From positions 284,538-348,537 of the forward strand of contig JACRJX010000040.1 of NCBI GenBank assembly GCA_016235595.1: DNA of 64,000 nt, written 5' to 3'. The translations under genes and the position numbers were made by a program. The notes below the pieces were generated by a model. It was not told the origin of the DNA. It worked only from the letters and a program-made list of their open reading frames with translations, and made no database searches. Numbering within the stretch: position 1 is the stretch's first letter; every line of letters starts with the position of its first letter. The stretch comes from Verrucomicrobiota bacterium (GTDB taxonomy: Bacteria > Verrucomicrobiota > Verrucomicrobiia > CAIQCK01). This document shows positions 44,127 to 53,263 of this stretch, in pieces.

Positions 44127-45296
44127 GTGCACTTCTATCGGTCCAAATACGTCCTGCCCATCGCATCGTCGCCGATCGAAGACGGCGTCGTTGGCGTTGA
44201 AGACAACCGCATTGCCGCCGTCGGGCCGCGGAGTGACTTCGACGGGCCGTTCACCGATCTCGGCGAGCGCGTGCTGCTGCCGGGATTTGTCAACGCACAT
44301 TGCCACCTCGACTATACGAACATGGCCGGCAAACTGCCGTTTCGCGGCTGCTTCGCCGACTGGATCGCGGACATGGTGGTGCTGAAGCGCAAGTGGTGGA
44401 CATCGGATTATGCGGCGTCGGCAAAGGCGGGGCTGGAAGCGTTGGTGCGCTCCGGCACGACAACGGTGTGCGACATCGCCGCGTCGCCGTCAAATCTCGA
44501 GAGGGTCGCGAATGCGCCGGTGCGCGTGTTGTCGTGTCTGGAATTGATTGACGTGGCTGGCAAGGCCGCCGCCGAGAAATTCTGGGACCTCTGCGCCGGA
44601 CTCTCACCGCATGCGCCATTCACCGTATCCGATGAGCTCTATCGGAAGACCCACAGCTTCTGCCGTCAGCGGGGAAAGATTTTCACGACGCACGTCGCTG
44701 AATCGAGCGAGGAAGCCGCAATGTTTGAACGGAGAACCGGCCCCCTCTACGAACTGCTCGCGGTGTTGGGCCGGTCACCAGATGACTGCGGGCGTGGCAG
44801 CAGCGTGGCATGGCTCGATGCTTGCGGCGCGCTCAACGGCACACTGGCGGTCCATGCAAACTGTTTGAGCGACGACGACGTCGCGCGGCTGGCGCGGGCG
44901 GGCGCAACGGTGGCGCATTGTCCGAGCAGCCATCAGTTCTATAGTCATCCGCCGTTTCCGTTCGAGCGACTGCGCGCGGCTGGCGTCCCGGTTTGTTTGG
45001 GCACCGACAGCGCGGCGAGCGGAACCACGTTGGACTTGCGGTCGGAAATACGCGTTTTTCTGGCGGCGTTTCCCTCGGTGCGCCCGGCTGAAGCGCTGGC
45101 GATGGCGACGATGATGGCGGCAAAAGCATTGAATCGGCCCGGCGTGAGTGGCACACTCACCGTCGGCAGCTGCGCCGATATCATCGCGGTGCCGCTGGCG
45201 GGCGCGACAACCGACGTGGCCGAAGCGGTGATCGTCGGACGCGACGCGGTGAAATGGATGATGGTTGATGGAAAGGTGGCACACAATGAGCTGTAA
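44127..45296 (+). CDS. Amidohydrolase, TRZ/ATZ deaminase type
   Basis: 389 residues of the metal-dependent amidohydrolase superfamily. GTG start. GFVNAHCHLDYTNM (HxH metal site), SGTTTVCDIAA, LSPHAPFTVSD, IFTTHVAES (third His), AHCPSSHQFY and CLGTDSAASGTTLD (metal Asp). The pattern fits adenine-type deaminases and chlorohydrolases such as aminodeoxyfutalosine deaminase of the alternative menaquinone pathway; without neighbouring mqn genes the substrate stays open. It overlaps the next gene (ATG at 45286). Confidence 0.85.
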   Translation: MHFYRSKYVLPIASSPIEDGVVGVEDNRIAAVGPRSDFDGPFTDLGERVLLPGFVNAHCHLDYTNMAGKLPFRGCFADWIADMVVLKRKWWTSDYAASAKAGLEALVRSGTTTVCDIAASPSNLERVANAPVRVLSCLELIDVAGKAAAEKFWDLCAGLSPHAPFTVSDELYRKTHSFCRQRGKIFTTHVAESSEEAAMFERRTGPLYELLAVLGRSPDDCGRGSSVAWLDACGALNGTLAVHANCLSDDDVARLARAGATVAHCPSSHQFYSHPPFPFERLRAAGVPVCLGTDSAASGTTLDLRSEIRVFLAAFPSVRPAEALAMATMMAAKALNRPGVSGTLTVGSCADIIAVPLAGATTDVAEAVIVGRDAVKWMMVDGKVAHNEL

Positions 45297-45942
45297 CAGA
45301 TGGGTTCTTGTTCTCCTTCTGGCGGGCGGGGCGTTCGCCATGTCAGCTTCCGCGCAGGTGGTTTCCCCACCAACGCCGCGCGGCTTCGTCACCCGAAACG
45401 TGGGCGACAGCCAGAACATCAATGCCGACGTCTCGGTGCTTCAACAGCCGTCGCCGCCCAGCCCGGCGCTGATCAAGACGCTCCGCATGCGCATCGACGG
45501 GTTGATTCGCCAGCGGCGATATGATGAGGCGGAAGCGGCGGCGATGGATTTGCTGCAGCGGGCTCCCAATGACGAGTCGGCCATCGCATATTTGCAGATG
45601 ATCCAAAATGCGCGGCTCGCGATGGAGGCTCCTTTGCAGAAGATGATCGTGCCGAAGATCGAATTCCGCGAGGCGACGTTGTCAGACGTGCTGAGCTTCC
45701 TCCACACGATGAGCGGCGAACTGTCGCCGGACAAGAAGCCGATCAGCTTTGTGTTTCACGCGCCATCGGGAACAACGATCCCAACGGTAACGCTGAGTCT
45801 GCACCAGGCACCGATGCTTGACGTGTTGCGCTACATCACCACCACCACCGGGCTGGCATACAAGGTAGAGCCGCACGCCGTGATCATTTTCAAACCCCAA
45901 CCGAAGGCTCCACCCCCACCCGTCGCACCGACGACGCCCTGA
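45286..45942 (+). CDS. Exported protein with a lone secretin/TonB short N-terminal (STN) domain
   Basis: 218 residues. Signal peptide WVLVLLLAGGAFAMSASAQ; a helical TPR-like hairpin pair (RIDGLIRQRRYDEAEAAAMDLLQRAP); then an STN/AMIN-type beta-alpha-beta domain (KIEFREATLSDVLSFLHTMSGE, TVTLSLHQAPMLDVLRYITTTTGLAYKVEPHAVII). Such domains sit in front of secretins and TonB receptors, but here the protein stops in a proline tail with no barrel. The start overlaps the amidohydrolase gene by 11 bp and bioF follows after 5 bp, so it is in the biotin transcription unit. Confidence 0.75.
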   Translation: MSCNRWVLVLLLAGGAFAMSASAQVVSPPTPRGFVTRNVGDSQNINADVSVLQQPSPPSPALIKTLRMRIDGLIRQRRYDEAEAAAMDLLQRAPNDESAIAYLQMIQNARLAMEAPLQKMIVPKIEFREATLSDVLSFLHTMSGELSPDKKPISFVFHAPSGTTIPTVTLSLHQAPMLDVLRYITTTTGLAYKVEPHAVIIFKPQPKAPPPPVAPTTP

Positions 45943-45947
45943 CGGGA

Positions 45948-47213
45948 ATGCAACTCGACGCTTTTGCCGCAATCGCTCTCGACGACTTGCGCGCCAGCGG
46001 GCTTCTGCGCCAACTGCGCTCCATCGACGGGCCGCAAGGTTCGTGCATAGTCGTGGATGGTCGCGAGGTGGCAAACTTCTCCTCCAACGATTATCTCGGT
46101 CTTGCCAACGATCCACTGCTGCGCGAGGCGGCGACACGCGCCATCGAACGCTACGGCGTCGGCGCGGGTGCATCACGGCTTGTCTGCGGCAACCTCGCGC
46201 CTTACGCGGAACTCGAAAAGCAGTTGGCGGTGTTCAAGGGGAAGGAAGCGGCCGTTGTCTTCGGCTCCGGTTACGCCGCCAACGTCGGCACGATTTGCGC
46301 GCTCGTCGGCAAAGGCGACACGATCATTCTCGACAAGCTCGACCATGCCAGCATCGTGGACGGCGCGCGTCAAAGCGGGGCGACGATCCGTGTGTATCCT
46401 CACGGTGACCTGAACAAGCTGGAGAAGTTGCTGAAGGCTGCGAGCGAGGGCATTTCCCCCGCTGCGAACCGCAAAGCGGGCAAGATGCCCGCGCTCCCAG
46501 GAAACGGCCGCGTCCTCATCGTCACCGAGACGGTATTCTCCATGGACGGCGACATTGCTCCGCTGCGCGAGATCGCCGAACTGAAAGATCGTTACGGCGC
46601 GTGGCTGATGATTGACGAAGCCCATGCCACAGGACTCTACGGACAACAGGGGCGCGGCGTCGCAGAGGCCCTCGGCGTCGAAGACCGCATTGACGTGACC
46701 CTCGGCACGTTGAGCAAGGCGCTCGGCTGCGCGGGCGGTTTCGTGTGCGGATCGCGCGCGCTCGTGGACTTGTTGGTCAACCGCGCCCGCAGCTTGATTT
46801 ACTCGACGGCGCTGCCGCCTGCGACGGTCGCAGCAGCAAGCGCGGCTGTGCAGTTTGTAATGAGCGACGGGGGACATGCGCGGCGCGCACAATTGTGGCA
46901 GCGAGTGGGCGAATTAAGAAACGCATTGAACCTCCAAAGCAGATCAGACACCCCCCCTGCCCCATCTCCTGTAATGAACAGGCGGGACGCCTGCCCTGCT
47001 CTACCGAGCACGATCATCCCGTTGCTTCTCGGCGACGAAGCGCGCGCGGTGGAATGCTCACGTCAGTTATTCGAGCGCGGCTTCTTTGTCCCGGCCATTC
47101 GCTTCCCGACCGTGGCGCGCGGCGCTGCGCGGCTGCGATTGACTGTAACGGCCGCACACACGAGCGAGCAGATCAGAGCCCTGATCGAAGCACTGTCCGG
47201 GACAAACCGTTGA
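45948..47213 (+). CDS. bioF: 8-amino-7-oxononanoate synthase with two in-frame repeat insertions
   Basis: First dedicated step of biotin synthesis: pimeloyl thioester plus alanine to KAPA, with PLP. FSSNDYLGLA, VFGSGYAANVGT, DKLDHASIVDGAR, TETVFSMDGDIAPL, MIDEAHATGLYG and the PLP lysine in GTLSKALGCAGG are intact. 421 residues against about 385 normally: around residue 175 (NRKAGKMPALPGNG) and residue 345 (MNRRDACPALPS) short peptides are encoded by copies of the dispersed palindrome. Both lie between secondary-structure elements, so the enzyme may still work. Next gene bioA after 52 bp. Confidence 0.93.
   Translation: MQLDAFAAIALDDLRASGLLRQLRSIDGPQGSCIVVDGREVANFSSNDYLGLANDPLLREAATRAIERYGVGAGASRLVCGNLAPYAELEKQLAVFKGKEAAVVFGSGYAANVGTICALVGKGDTIILDKLDHASIVDGARQSGATIRVYPHGDLNKLEKLLKAASEGISPAANRKAGKMPALPGNGRVLIVTETVFSMDGDIAPLREIAELKDRYGAWLMIDEAHATGLYGQQGRGVAEALGVEDRIDVTLGTLSKALGCAGGFVCGSRALVDLLVNRARSLIYSTALPPATVAAASAAVQFVMSDGGHARRAQLWQRVGELRNALNLQSRSDTPPAPSPVMNRRDACPALPSTIIPLLLGDEARAVECSRQLFERGFFVPAIRFPTVARGAARLRLTVTAAHTSEQIRALIEALSGTNR
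46471..46500 (+). repeat. Palindromic 'PALP' repeat inside bioF, copy 1
   Basis: GCGGGC-AAGAT-GCCCGC palindrome (46475-46491) followed by GCTCCCAG; same loop AAGAT as the intergenic copy at 13283. Read in frame it gives KAGKMPALPG. Confidence 0.75.
46978..47008 (+). repeat. Palindromic 'PALP' repeat inside bioF, copy 2
   Basis: AACAGGC-GGGAC-GCCTGCCCTGC core, variant of the same unit, in frame giving NRRDACPALPS. It is preceded by an uneven C-rich stretch (CCCCCCCTGCCCC) that also looks inserted. Confidence 0.75.
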
Positions 47214-47265
47214 GATTGCGCATTGCGCTTCACTCATCACGCCCCACATTCTATCTTTGCACAAT

Positions 47266-48528
47266 ATGGATTCACTTGCTGACAAGGATCATCGCTATCT
47301 CTGGCATCCATTCACGCAAATGCAGGATTGGATGGCGGAGAAGCCAGTGATCATTGAGAAGGGGCATGGCGTGCGCCTCTGGGACACGGAAGGCCGCGAG
47401 TATCTCGACGCCAACGCTTCCATCTGGACAAATATCCACGGGCATAATCATCCGCAAATCAACGCCGCGATTTGCGCGCAACTGGAGAAAGTGGCGCACA
47501 CGTCCTTCCTTGGCCTGTCGAACGTGCCGGCAATCGAACTGGCGGAAAAGCTGGTGAGGATCGCGCCGAGTGGATTAAGCCGTGTTTTCTACAGCGACAA
47601 CGGTTCCACGTCGCTGGAAGTGGCCCTCAAAATGGCGCTGCACTACTGGATTCACCGTGGGCAGCCGCAGCGGCGGCGGTTTGTGGCGTTCGCGGACGCC
47701 TATCACGGCGACACGGTTGGCGCGGTGAGCCTGGGCGGCATTGATCTGTTTCACGCGACCTATCGGCCGCTGCTCTTCGATGTGGAACACGTGGCGGATG
47801 CGGCGGGGCTGAAGACGTTGTTGGAGAAGCATGGTTCTGAGGTCGCAGCAGTCGCAATCGAACCGCTGATCCAAGGAGCGGCAGGCATGAAGGTCTGGCC
47901 ACGCGGGCTGATGGCGGAGACACGGCGGCTTTGCGATGAGCACGGAGCACTGCTGATCGCCGACGAGGTCATGACAGGCTTCGGACGGACGGGGACGATG
48001 TTCGCGTGCGAGCAGGAGCAAGTGACGCCGGACTTCCTTTGTCTCGCCAAGGGGTTGAGCGGCGGCTATCTGCCGCTGGCGGCAACGCTGACGACGGAAC
48101 GGGTATTCGACGCATTCCTCGGGGATTACGCTGAGCGCAAGACGTTTTTTCACGGTCACAGTTTCACCGGCAACCCGCTGGGTTGCATGGCGGGGTTGGC
48201 GAGTCTGGAAATCTTTGAGCAGGAACGGACACTGGAGAAGTTGCAGCCAAAGATCGCGCTGCTGGCGGCAGAGCTGGCGAAGTTCCAAACCCTGAAACCG
48301 GTCGTGGCAACACGACAGTGTGGTTTCATCGGCGCAGTGGAGGTCGGACCGTATCCATGGGAAGCGAAGGCCGGTATCCGCGTGTGCCAGCGGGCGCGAG
48401 AAATGGGTGTGCTGACGCGGCCGGTCGGAAACGTGATCGTGATCATGCCTCCGCTGTGCGTGACGGAAGATGAGCTTCGACAAATCTGCGAGGTGCTGCG
48501 TCGCGCCATTGCAGCCGCATTGTCATGA
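47266..48528 (+). CDS. bioA: Adenosylmethionine-8-amino-7-oxononanoate aminotransferase
   Basis: Converts KAPA to DAPA with SAM as amino donor (PLP). 420 residues, class III aminotransferase: RYLWHPFTQMQDW and HGHNHPQINAAI at the N-terminus, YSDNGSTSLEVALKMA, AYHGDTVGAVSLGG, LLIADEVMTGFGRTG and the PLP lysine in CLAKGLSGGYLPLAAT; HSFTGNPLGCMAGLASL is the BioA end motif. ATG at 47266 is preferred to TTG at 47257. The stop overlaps bioD by ATGA. Confidence 0.94.
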   Translation: MDSLADKDHRYLWHPFTQMQDWMAEKPVIIEKGHGVRLWDTEGREYLDANASIWTNIHGHNHPQINAAICAQLEKVAHTSFLGLSNVPAIELAEKLVRIAPSGLSRVFYSDNGSTSLEVALKMALHYWIHRGQPQRRRFVAFADAYHGDTVGAVSLGGIDLFHATYRPLLFDVEHVADAAGLKTLLEKHGSEVAAVAIEPLIQGAAGMKVWPRGLMAETRRLCDEHGALLIADEVMTGFGRTGTMFACEQEQVTPDFLCLAKGLSGGYLPLAATLTTERVFDAFLGDYAERKTFFHGHSFTGNPLGCMAGLASLEIFEQERTLEKLQPKIALLAAELAKFQTLKPVVATRQCGFIGAVEVGPYPWEAKAGIRVCQRAREMGVLTRPVGNVIVIMPPLCVTEDELRQICEVLRRAIAAALS

Positions 48529-49139
48529 ACCAAATCGTATTCATCACTGGCACGGATACGGGCGTCGGCAAGACGTTCGTAACGGCGGCGCTGGTGCGCG
48601 AACTGCGGCGGCGCGGTATCCACGCAGGCGCAGCGAAGCCGTTCGCAACAGGCAATCGCGACGATGCGCGGCAATTGCGCGCAGCCATGGATGGCGAACT
48701 GACACTGAAGGAAATCAACCCTGTATTCTTCCGCCGTCCGCTGGCGCCGATGGTGTCCGCAGATATGGAAGGTAAGCGTGTCCCACTGCGAGTGCCACTA
48801 CCAGTGAAACAGTTCGAGTTGTTATTGGTGGAGGGCGTTGGCGGATGGCTGGTGCCATTGACGAAACACGTGAAAGTGGCGGACTGGGCGACACAACGAC
48901 GATGGCCGATCGTCATCGTGGCGCGCGCGGGTTTGGGGACGATCAATCACACGTTGCTGACCATCGAGAGCGCGCGGTCACGTGGTGTGAGGATCGCAGC
49001 GGTAGTTCTGAATGACGTGGACAAAGCCGGCATCGCCACAGCGCGACGCAATGCCGCGGTGCTGCGGCGACTGACGCGCCTGCAGGTCCTTGTTTCGATC
49101 AAGGCGCTGGCCGACACCCTACAGAAAGAAGTGAAATGA
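48525..49139 (+). CDS. bioD: Dethiobiotin synthetase
   Basis: ATP-dependent ureido-ring closure of DAPA. 204 residues: P-loop FITGTDTGVGKTFVTAALV, AKPFATGNRDDA, VEGVGGWLVPL and ARAGLGTINHTLLTIES. Translation-coupled at both ends (ATGA with bioA and with the following yjbQ gene). bioB and bioC are not in the window. Confidence 0.93.
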   Translation: MNQIVFITGTDTGVGKTFVTAALVRELRRRGIHAGAAKPFATGNRDDARQLRAAMDGELTLKEINPVFFRRPLAPMVSADMEGKRVPLRVPLPVKQFELLLVEGVGGWLVPLTKHVKVADWATQRRWPIVIVARAGLGTINHTLLTIESARSRGVRIAAVVLNDVDKAGIATARRNAAVLRRLTRLQVLVSIKALADTLQKEVK

Positions 49140-49558
49140 AGACCTTCAGCGAAAGCATTGCTCGTTCAACAAAGGGCAACAACCATATCCTCGACATCAC
49201 CGGCGATGTTCTGAAGCTCGTGGAAGAAAGCGGCGTGCGCACGGGTCAACTCGTGGCGATGGTGATCGGCTCGACGGCAGGATTGACGACGCTGGAATTC
49301 GAGCCGGGGCTGGTGAACCACGACATCGCCGCGGCCATGGAGCGTGTCGCACCGGAAGACGGCCACTACGTTCACGAAGGCACGTGGGGCGACAACAACG
49401 GCCACAGCCACGTGCGAGCCGCACTCATGGGAGCCTCAGTGGCATTGCCGATTGTCGAGGGACGCCTGCCCTTGGGAACGTGGCAGCAAGTAGTGCTGGT
49501 GGATTTCGACACCCGGCCAAGAGAGCGCTCAATAGTGGTCACAATCGTCGGCGAGTAG
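49136..49558 (+). CDS. yjbQ: YjbQ/UPF0047 family protein
   Basis: 140-residue compact beta protein: VIGSTAGLTTLEFEPGL, HVHEGTWGDNNGHSHVRAALMG-type block seen as EGTWGDNNGHSHV, and LPLGTWQQVVLVDFD. The family is annotated as secondary thiamine-phosphate synthase on weak evidence; its cellular role is unsettled. Starts inside the bioD stop (ATGA), so it ends the biotin unit. Confidence 0.9.
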   Translation: MKTFSESIARSTKGNNHILDITGDVLKLVEESGVRTGQLVAMVIGSTAGLTTLEFEPGLVNHDIAAAMERVAPEDGHYVHEGTWGDNNGHSHVRAALMGASVALPIVEGRLPLGTWQQVVLVDFDTRPRERSIVVTIVGE

Positions 49559-49624
49559 AACACGCGCGACAACTCCGCACAAACGCCGCCGCCACGACCG
49601 GCGTAAAACCGGCTGACTTTAACA

Positions 49625-50287
49625 TCAGCCGCGCATTTCTTCGATCACGCGCTTCGCCGCTTCAGCCGGATTGGCGGCGGCAAGAATGGGACGGCCGACA
49701 ACGATGTAATCGGCGCCCGCTTTGACAGCATCACGCGGCGTCACAATGCGGTTCTGGTCACCCTTCTCGCTCCACGCCGGTCGAATGCCGGGGCAGACGA
49801 GTTTGAAATCCGTGCCAAGTTCGCGTTTGAGAGTGACAGCTTCGCGGGCCGAGCAAACGACGCCGTCAAGTCCGCTGGCCTTGACGGAGCGCGCCAGTCG
49901 CAGTACTTCGTCCTCAGTGGCCGCCTGGCTGGTGAGAACAGTGACAGCGATGATAGTGGGTCGCGGCACGCCCGCCTGGGAGGCGCCTGCGACGGCGGCG
50001 CGCATCATGGCCTCGCCACCGGCGGCGTGGACATTGAACATCTCGACGCCGAGAGCCGCAGCCGATTCGGCCGCGCCGGCAACCGTGTTGGGAATGTCGT
50101 GGAACTTCAGATCAAGGAATACCTTGCCGCCACGCGCGCGAATCTCGCGCACGACCGCAGGGCCAGCGGCAGTAAAAAGCTGCATGCCAATCTTGAACCA
50201 GCGCACGGAATCCGCGAGCCGGTCAAGGACGCGACCGGCCTGATCCAAATTCGGCACATCCACAGCAACAATGAGTTCGGTAGGCAT
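49625..50287 (-). CDS. pyrF: Orotidine 5'-phosphate decarboxylase
   Basis: Last step of UMP synthesis. 220 residues: LIVAVDVPNLDQA, WFKIGMQLF, VFLDLKFHDIPNTV with the catalytic D-K-D array, NVHAAGG, VTVLTS and DYIVVGRPI. Start at ATG 50287 because the frame upstream to 50626 codes nothing family-like. Convergent with the yjbQ gene and divergent from the next gene; not linked to pyrK-pyrD. Confidence 0.94.
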   Translation of the reverse strand: MPTELIVAVDVPNLDQAGRVLDRLADSVRWFKIGMQLFTAAGPAVVREIRARGGKVFLDLKFHDIPNTVAGAAESAAALGVEMFNVHAAGGEAMMRAAVAGASQAGVPRPTIIAVTVLTSQAATEDEVLRLARSVKASGLDGVVCSAREAVTLKRELGTDFKLVCPGIRPAWSEKGDQNRIVTPRDAVKAGADYIVVGRPILAAANPAEAAKRVIEEMRG

Positions 50288-50347
50288 GACGGCGAGGTTA
50301 GGAGAAATCGTTTGCCGATGCAAGTGGACGCGTGATAGCTTCCGCTC

Positions 50348-51181
50348 ATGTTTCGACTGGCAACCATTGCAGCAGCCGTTTTTCTTGCCGTTCCGGCGTG
50401 GGCGCAAATTAACGTCCGTCTGGACTTGGAACGGGATCGATATCTGCTTTTCGAATCCATGGTTGCCACGGTGGAAATCCAGAACTACAGCGCGGGTCCC
50501 GTGCAACTGGTGGACCAGGAATCCGCACCGTGGCTCAAGTTCGAGATCACCCGCAACACTGGCGAGCGGATTGGCATCGTCGGTTCTGGCTTCCTGGGCG
50601 GCACTGTGACGCTGGAGCCAGGCCAAACTTTAGCCAAGTCGATAAATCTGGTTGCCTACTACCAGATTCGCGAGCCGGGGCGGTATCGCATCCGCGCCCT
50701 GGCAAAGATCGGCAACCTTGGCAGCGCCTTCGCATCGCGCGAGCAGACTGTTGATGTCGTCGCGGGCCGGCAGATGTTCAACAAGTCGGCCGGCTTCAAG
50801 GATGAGTCTGGCACGGAGGGACTGCGCAACTACGTGCTGCTGGAGGTGCAACTGGGCAGGCAGGTCTGGCTTTATGCCCGCGTCGAAGATCAAGGAGGCA
50901 ACATTTATGGGGTCATCCCTCTGGGCGAATGGGTCACATTCAGCGCGCCAAAAGCGGACACGGACAAAGACGGTAATTTCCACACCTTGCATCAAGCCCA
51001 ACCGCGCCATTTTCGCTATTCCATCATCTCGCCGAAAGCCGGTGTGCTGAAACGTCAGTCCCTCTCAAACTACAACTCCCTCCCCAATCTGACGCGCTCT
51101 GAGGATGGACAGGTGAAAGTTATCGGCGGCGAGAGCATGGATCGTTCGCCCCGGCTGCCACAGTCTACAAAGACACCCTGA
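50348..51181 (+). CDS. Exported beta-sandwich protein of unknown function
   Basis: 277 residues. Signal peptide MFRLATIAAAVFLAVPAWA. The first part looks like one or two Ig-like/beta-sandwich domains (LESMVATVEIQNYSAGPVQLVD, TLEPGQTLAKSINLVAYY, REPGRYRIRALA), followed by a second sheet domain (VWLYARVEDQGGNIYGVIPLGEWVTFSAP). No catalytic motif seen. Upstream of the mre promoter; the gene is single. Function unknown. Confidence 0.7.
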   Translation: MFRLATIAAAVFLAVPAWAQINVRLDLERDRYLLFESMVATVEIQNYSAGPVQLVDQESAPWLKFEITRNTGERIGIVGSGFLGGTVTLEPGQTLAKSINLVAYYQIREPGRYRIRALAKIGNLGSAFASREQTVDVVAGRQMFNKSAGFKDESGTEGLRNYVLLEVQLGRQVWLYARVEDQGGNIYGVIPLGEWVTFSAPKADTDKDGNFHTLHQAQPRHFRYSIISPKAGVLKRQSLSNYNSLPNLTRSEDGQVKVIGGESMDRSPRLPQSTKTP

Positions 51182-51212
51182 AGTTGTTTCTTCCGCACGG
51201 CGGCATATCTCC

Positions 51213-51241
51213 TTGACGTGCGGGCAGCTAACCCCTAATAA
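51213..51241 (+). promoter_or_regulatory. Sigma70 promoter of the mre operon
   Basis: TTGACG and TAATAA with an ideal 17-base spacer; the start would lie near 51249, giving a leader of about 94 bases before mreB. Confidence 0.65.
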
Positions 51242-51342
51242 AGTGACCGTATGTTGGCCAAAGTTTGATCTGTGCCATTGTGGCCAGCAGAAATGGAGAA
51301 CTGAAATAATCAGGTAGTCGTTAATACCGGCCGCCGCGAAGC

Positions 51343-52374
51343 ATGCTAAGCAAACTGTTAGGGTTATTCTCGAACGACATCGGGATTGATTTGGGAACTG
51401 CAAACTCCGTGGTTTACGTCAAGGATCACGGCATTGTCCTGAGGGAACCTAGTGTCGTTGCGATCCAGGCTGGCACCAGCAATGTCCTCGCTGTCGGCGA
51501 GGAAGCCAAGCGCATGGTGGGCCGAACCCCCGGCAGCATTGTGGCGATCCGACCGATGAAGGACGGTGTAATAGCCGACTTCGAGATCACCGAGAGCATG
51601 TTGCGGTATTTCATACGCAAAGTGCACAATCGGCGCTCGATGGTCGCGCCGCGGGTGATTGTAGCGGTGCCTTCGGGTATTACGGAGGTGGAAAAACGGG
51701 CGGTGAAAGATTCGGCGACTCACGCCGGCGCCCGTAAGGTCTATCTGATTGAGGAACCGATGGCTGCAGCGATCGGCGTCGGTCTGCCGGTACAGGAACC
51801 GGCAGGGAACATGATCGTAGATATAGGCGGAGGCACGACCGAAGTTGCCCTGATTTCGCTGGCTGGCATTGTTTTTAGCCGCAGCATCCGGGTGGCGGGC
51901 GATGAGCTGGATGAGGCGATCATCCAATACATGAAGCGTGCCTATAATTTGATGGTTGGTGAACGCACCGCGGAGGAGATCAAGATCCGGGTAGGGTCGG
52001 CCTTTCCGCTGGAGCAAGAGATCACGTTGGAGGTCAAAGGCCGCGATCTGGTTGCGGGGCTGCCCAAGACCCTCACGGTCACGTCACAGGAGATTCGCGA
52101 AGCACTTTTGGAACCAGTTTCCCAGATTGTCGAGAGCGTGCGCGTCACGCTGGAGCGTTGTCCGCCGGAACTTGCGGCAGACCTCGTGGACCGAGGTATC
52201 ATGCTGGCAGGTGGCGGCTCGCTGCTGCGAGGCATTGACAAGCTGCTGGCAGAGGAAACAGGTCTGCCCGTTCATGTCGCGGACGATCCGCTCAGCGCCG
52301 TCGCTGAGGGAACCGGCCGCGTGCTTAACGAACTTCAGTTTCTCGAAAAGATCTCCGCCACCAACCGTATCTAG
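51343..52374 (+). CDS. mreB: Rod shape-determining protein MreB
   Basis: Bacterial actin that places the elongation machinery along the membrane. 343 residues: IGIDLGTANSVVYV (phosphate 1), VPSGITEVEKRAV, LIEEPMAAAIGVGLPV, MIVDIGGGTTEVALISL (phosphate 2) and MLAGGGSLLRGID (adenosine). N-terminal MLSKLLGLFSNDIG is the amphipathic membrane-binding helix. First gene of mreB-mreC-mreD-mrdA-rodA. Confidence 0.96.
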   Translation: MLSKLLGLFSNDIGIDLGTANSVVYVKDHGIVLREPSVVAIQAGTSNVLAVGEEAKRMVGRTPGSIVAIRPMKDGVIADFEITESMLRYFIRKVHNRRSMVAPRVIVAVPSGITEVEKRAVKDSATHAGARKVYLIEEPMAAAIGVGLPVQEPAGNMIVDIGGGTTEVALISLAGIVFSRSIRVAGDELDEAIIQYMKRAYNLMVGERTAEEIKIRVGSAFPLEQEITLEVKGRDLVAGLPKTLTVTSQEIREALLEPVSQIVESVRVTLERCPPELAADLVDRGIMLAGGGSLLRGIDKLLAEETGLPVHVADDPLSAVAEGTGRVLNELQFLEKISATNRI

Positions 52375-52455
52375 CCGGCGTCGCGCCGGTCCTGCCGCCC
52401 GATGTTGTATTTGATCGCCCGCCGAAGGGACGCGAGAGTCCCCGCCTGAGAAGGC

Positions 52456-53262
52456 ATGTTACGACGAAGCTATTTGGCGTTGCTCGGCACGATTATATTG
52501 AGCCTGGTGCTTTACTTTGCGCTGCCCGCAGGGCCATCGCTGAGGCTGAGGTCACTGGTCACACAGCTTTTCTCTCCTGTGCTTTCGATGAGCGCCGCTT
52601 TGCAGCACTGGTGGGACGAATCGCGCCAAGAGGTCCAATCCCGCACCGCGCTGCTCCAGCAGAACCACGAACTCCGCGAACAACTCGCCGTCCAGATGCA
52701 GGATCGGTTGCGTTTGACCGAGATGGAAGACGAGAACCGCCGCCTCCGCGACATGGTTGGATTCCGCCAAACCGCCGGTTCTCGTCTGAAGCCCGCGCAC
52801 ATCACCGGCCGCGACCCGTCCAACTGGTGGAAAACCATCATCCTTGATATCGGCTCCGACCAAAGCGTCACTGAAGGCTGCGCCGTCGTGACCACCACCG
52901 GTCTTATCGGTAAAACGGTTGCCGTGACGCGCACGACAACCCGTGTGCTGCTCATCGTGGACCCAAACTGCAAGGTCGCCGCGCTTATCCAGGAGACGCG
53001 AAATCCCGGCATCGTCGAGGGCGTCTTCGAGGGACTCGGGACCGTGCCCGGATGCCGCATGGATTTCATCGGTCGCGACGCCAAGGTGTTGCCGAACTAT
53101 ACGGTCATCACCAGCGGTCTCGGCGGCGTTTTCCCGAAGGGCATCCGCATCGGCACCCTGGAGCCCGCAGCGCTGAGCGAGTCGGGTCTCTACAAGAGCG
53201 CGCGGCTCAAGCCTGCCGTGGACCTGAACCGTCTCGAAGAAGTTTTTGTAATCTGCCGGTAA
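52456..53262 (+). CDS. mreC: Rod shape-determining protein MreC
   Basis: 268 residues: one N-terminal membrane segment (YLALLGTIILSLVLYFAL), a coiled coil (about residues 60-100: TALLQQNHELREQLAVQMQ) and the periplasmic double beta-barrel (ITGRDPSNWWKTIILDIGSDQSV, VTTTGLIGKTVAVTRTTTRVLLI). It links MreB to the PBP2-RodA complex outside the membrane. No overlap with mreB (81 bp gap), 1 base before mreD. Confidence 0.94.
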   Translation: MLRRSYLALLGTIILSLVLYFALPAGPSLRLRSLVTQLFSPVLSMSAALQHWWDESRQEVQSRTALLQQNHELREQLAVQMQDRLRLTEMEDENRRLRDMVGFRQTAGSRLKPAHITGRDPSNWWKTIILDIGSDQSVTEGCAVVTTTGLIGKTVAVTRTTTRVLLIVDPNCKVAALIQETRNPGIVEGVFEGLGTVPGCRMDFIGRDAKVLPNYTVITSGLGGVFPKGIRIGTLEPAALSESGLYKSARLKPAVDLNRLEEVFVICR

Positions 53263-53263
53263 C

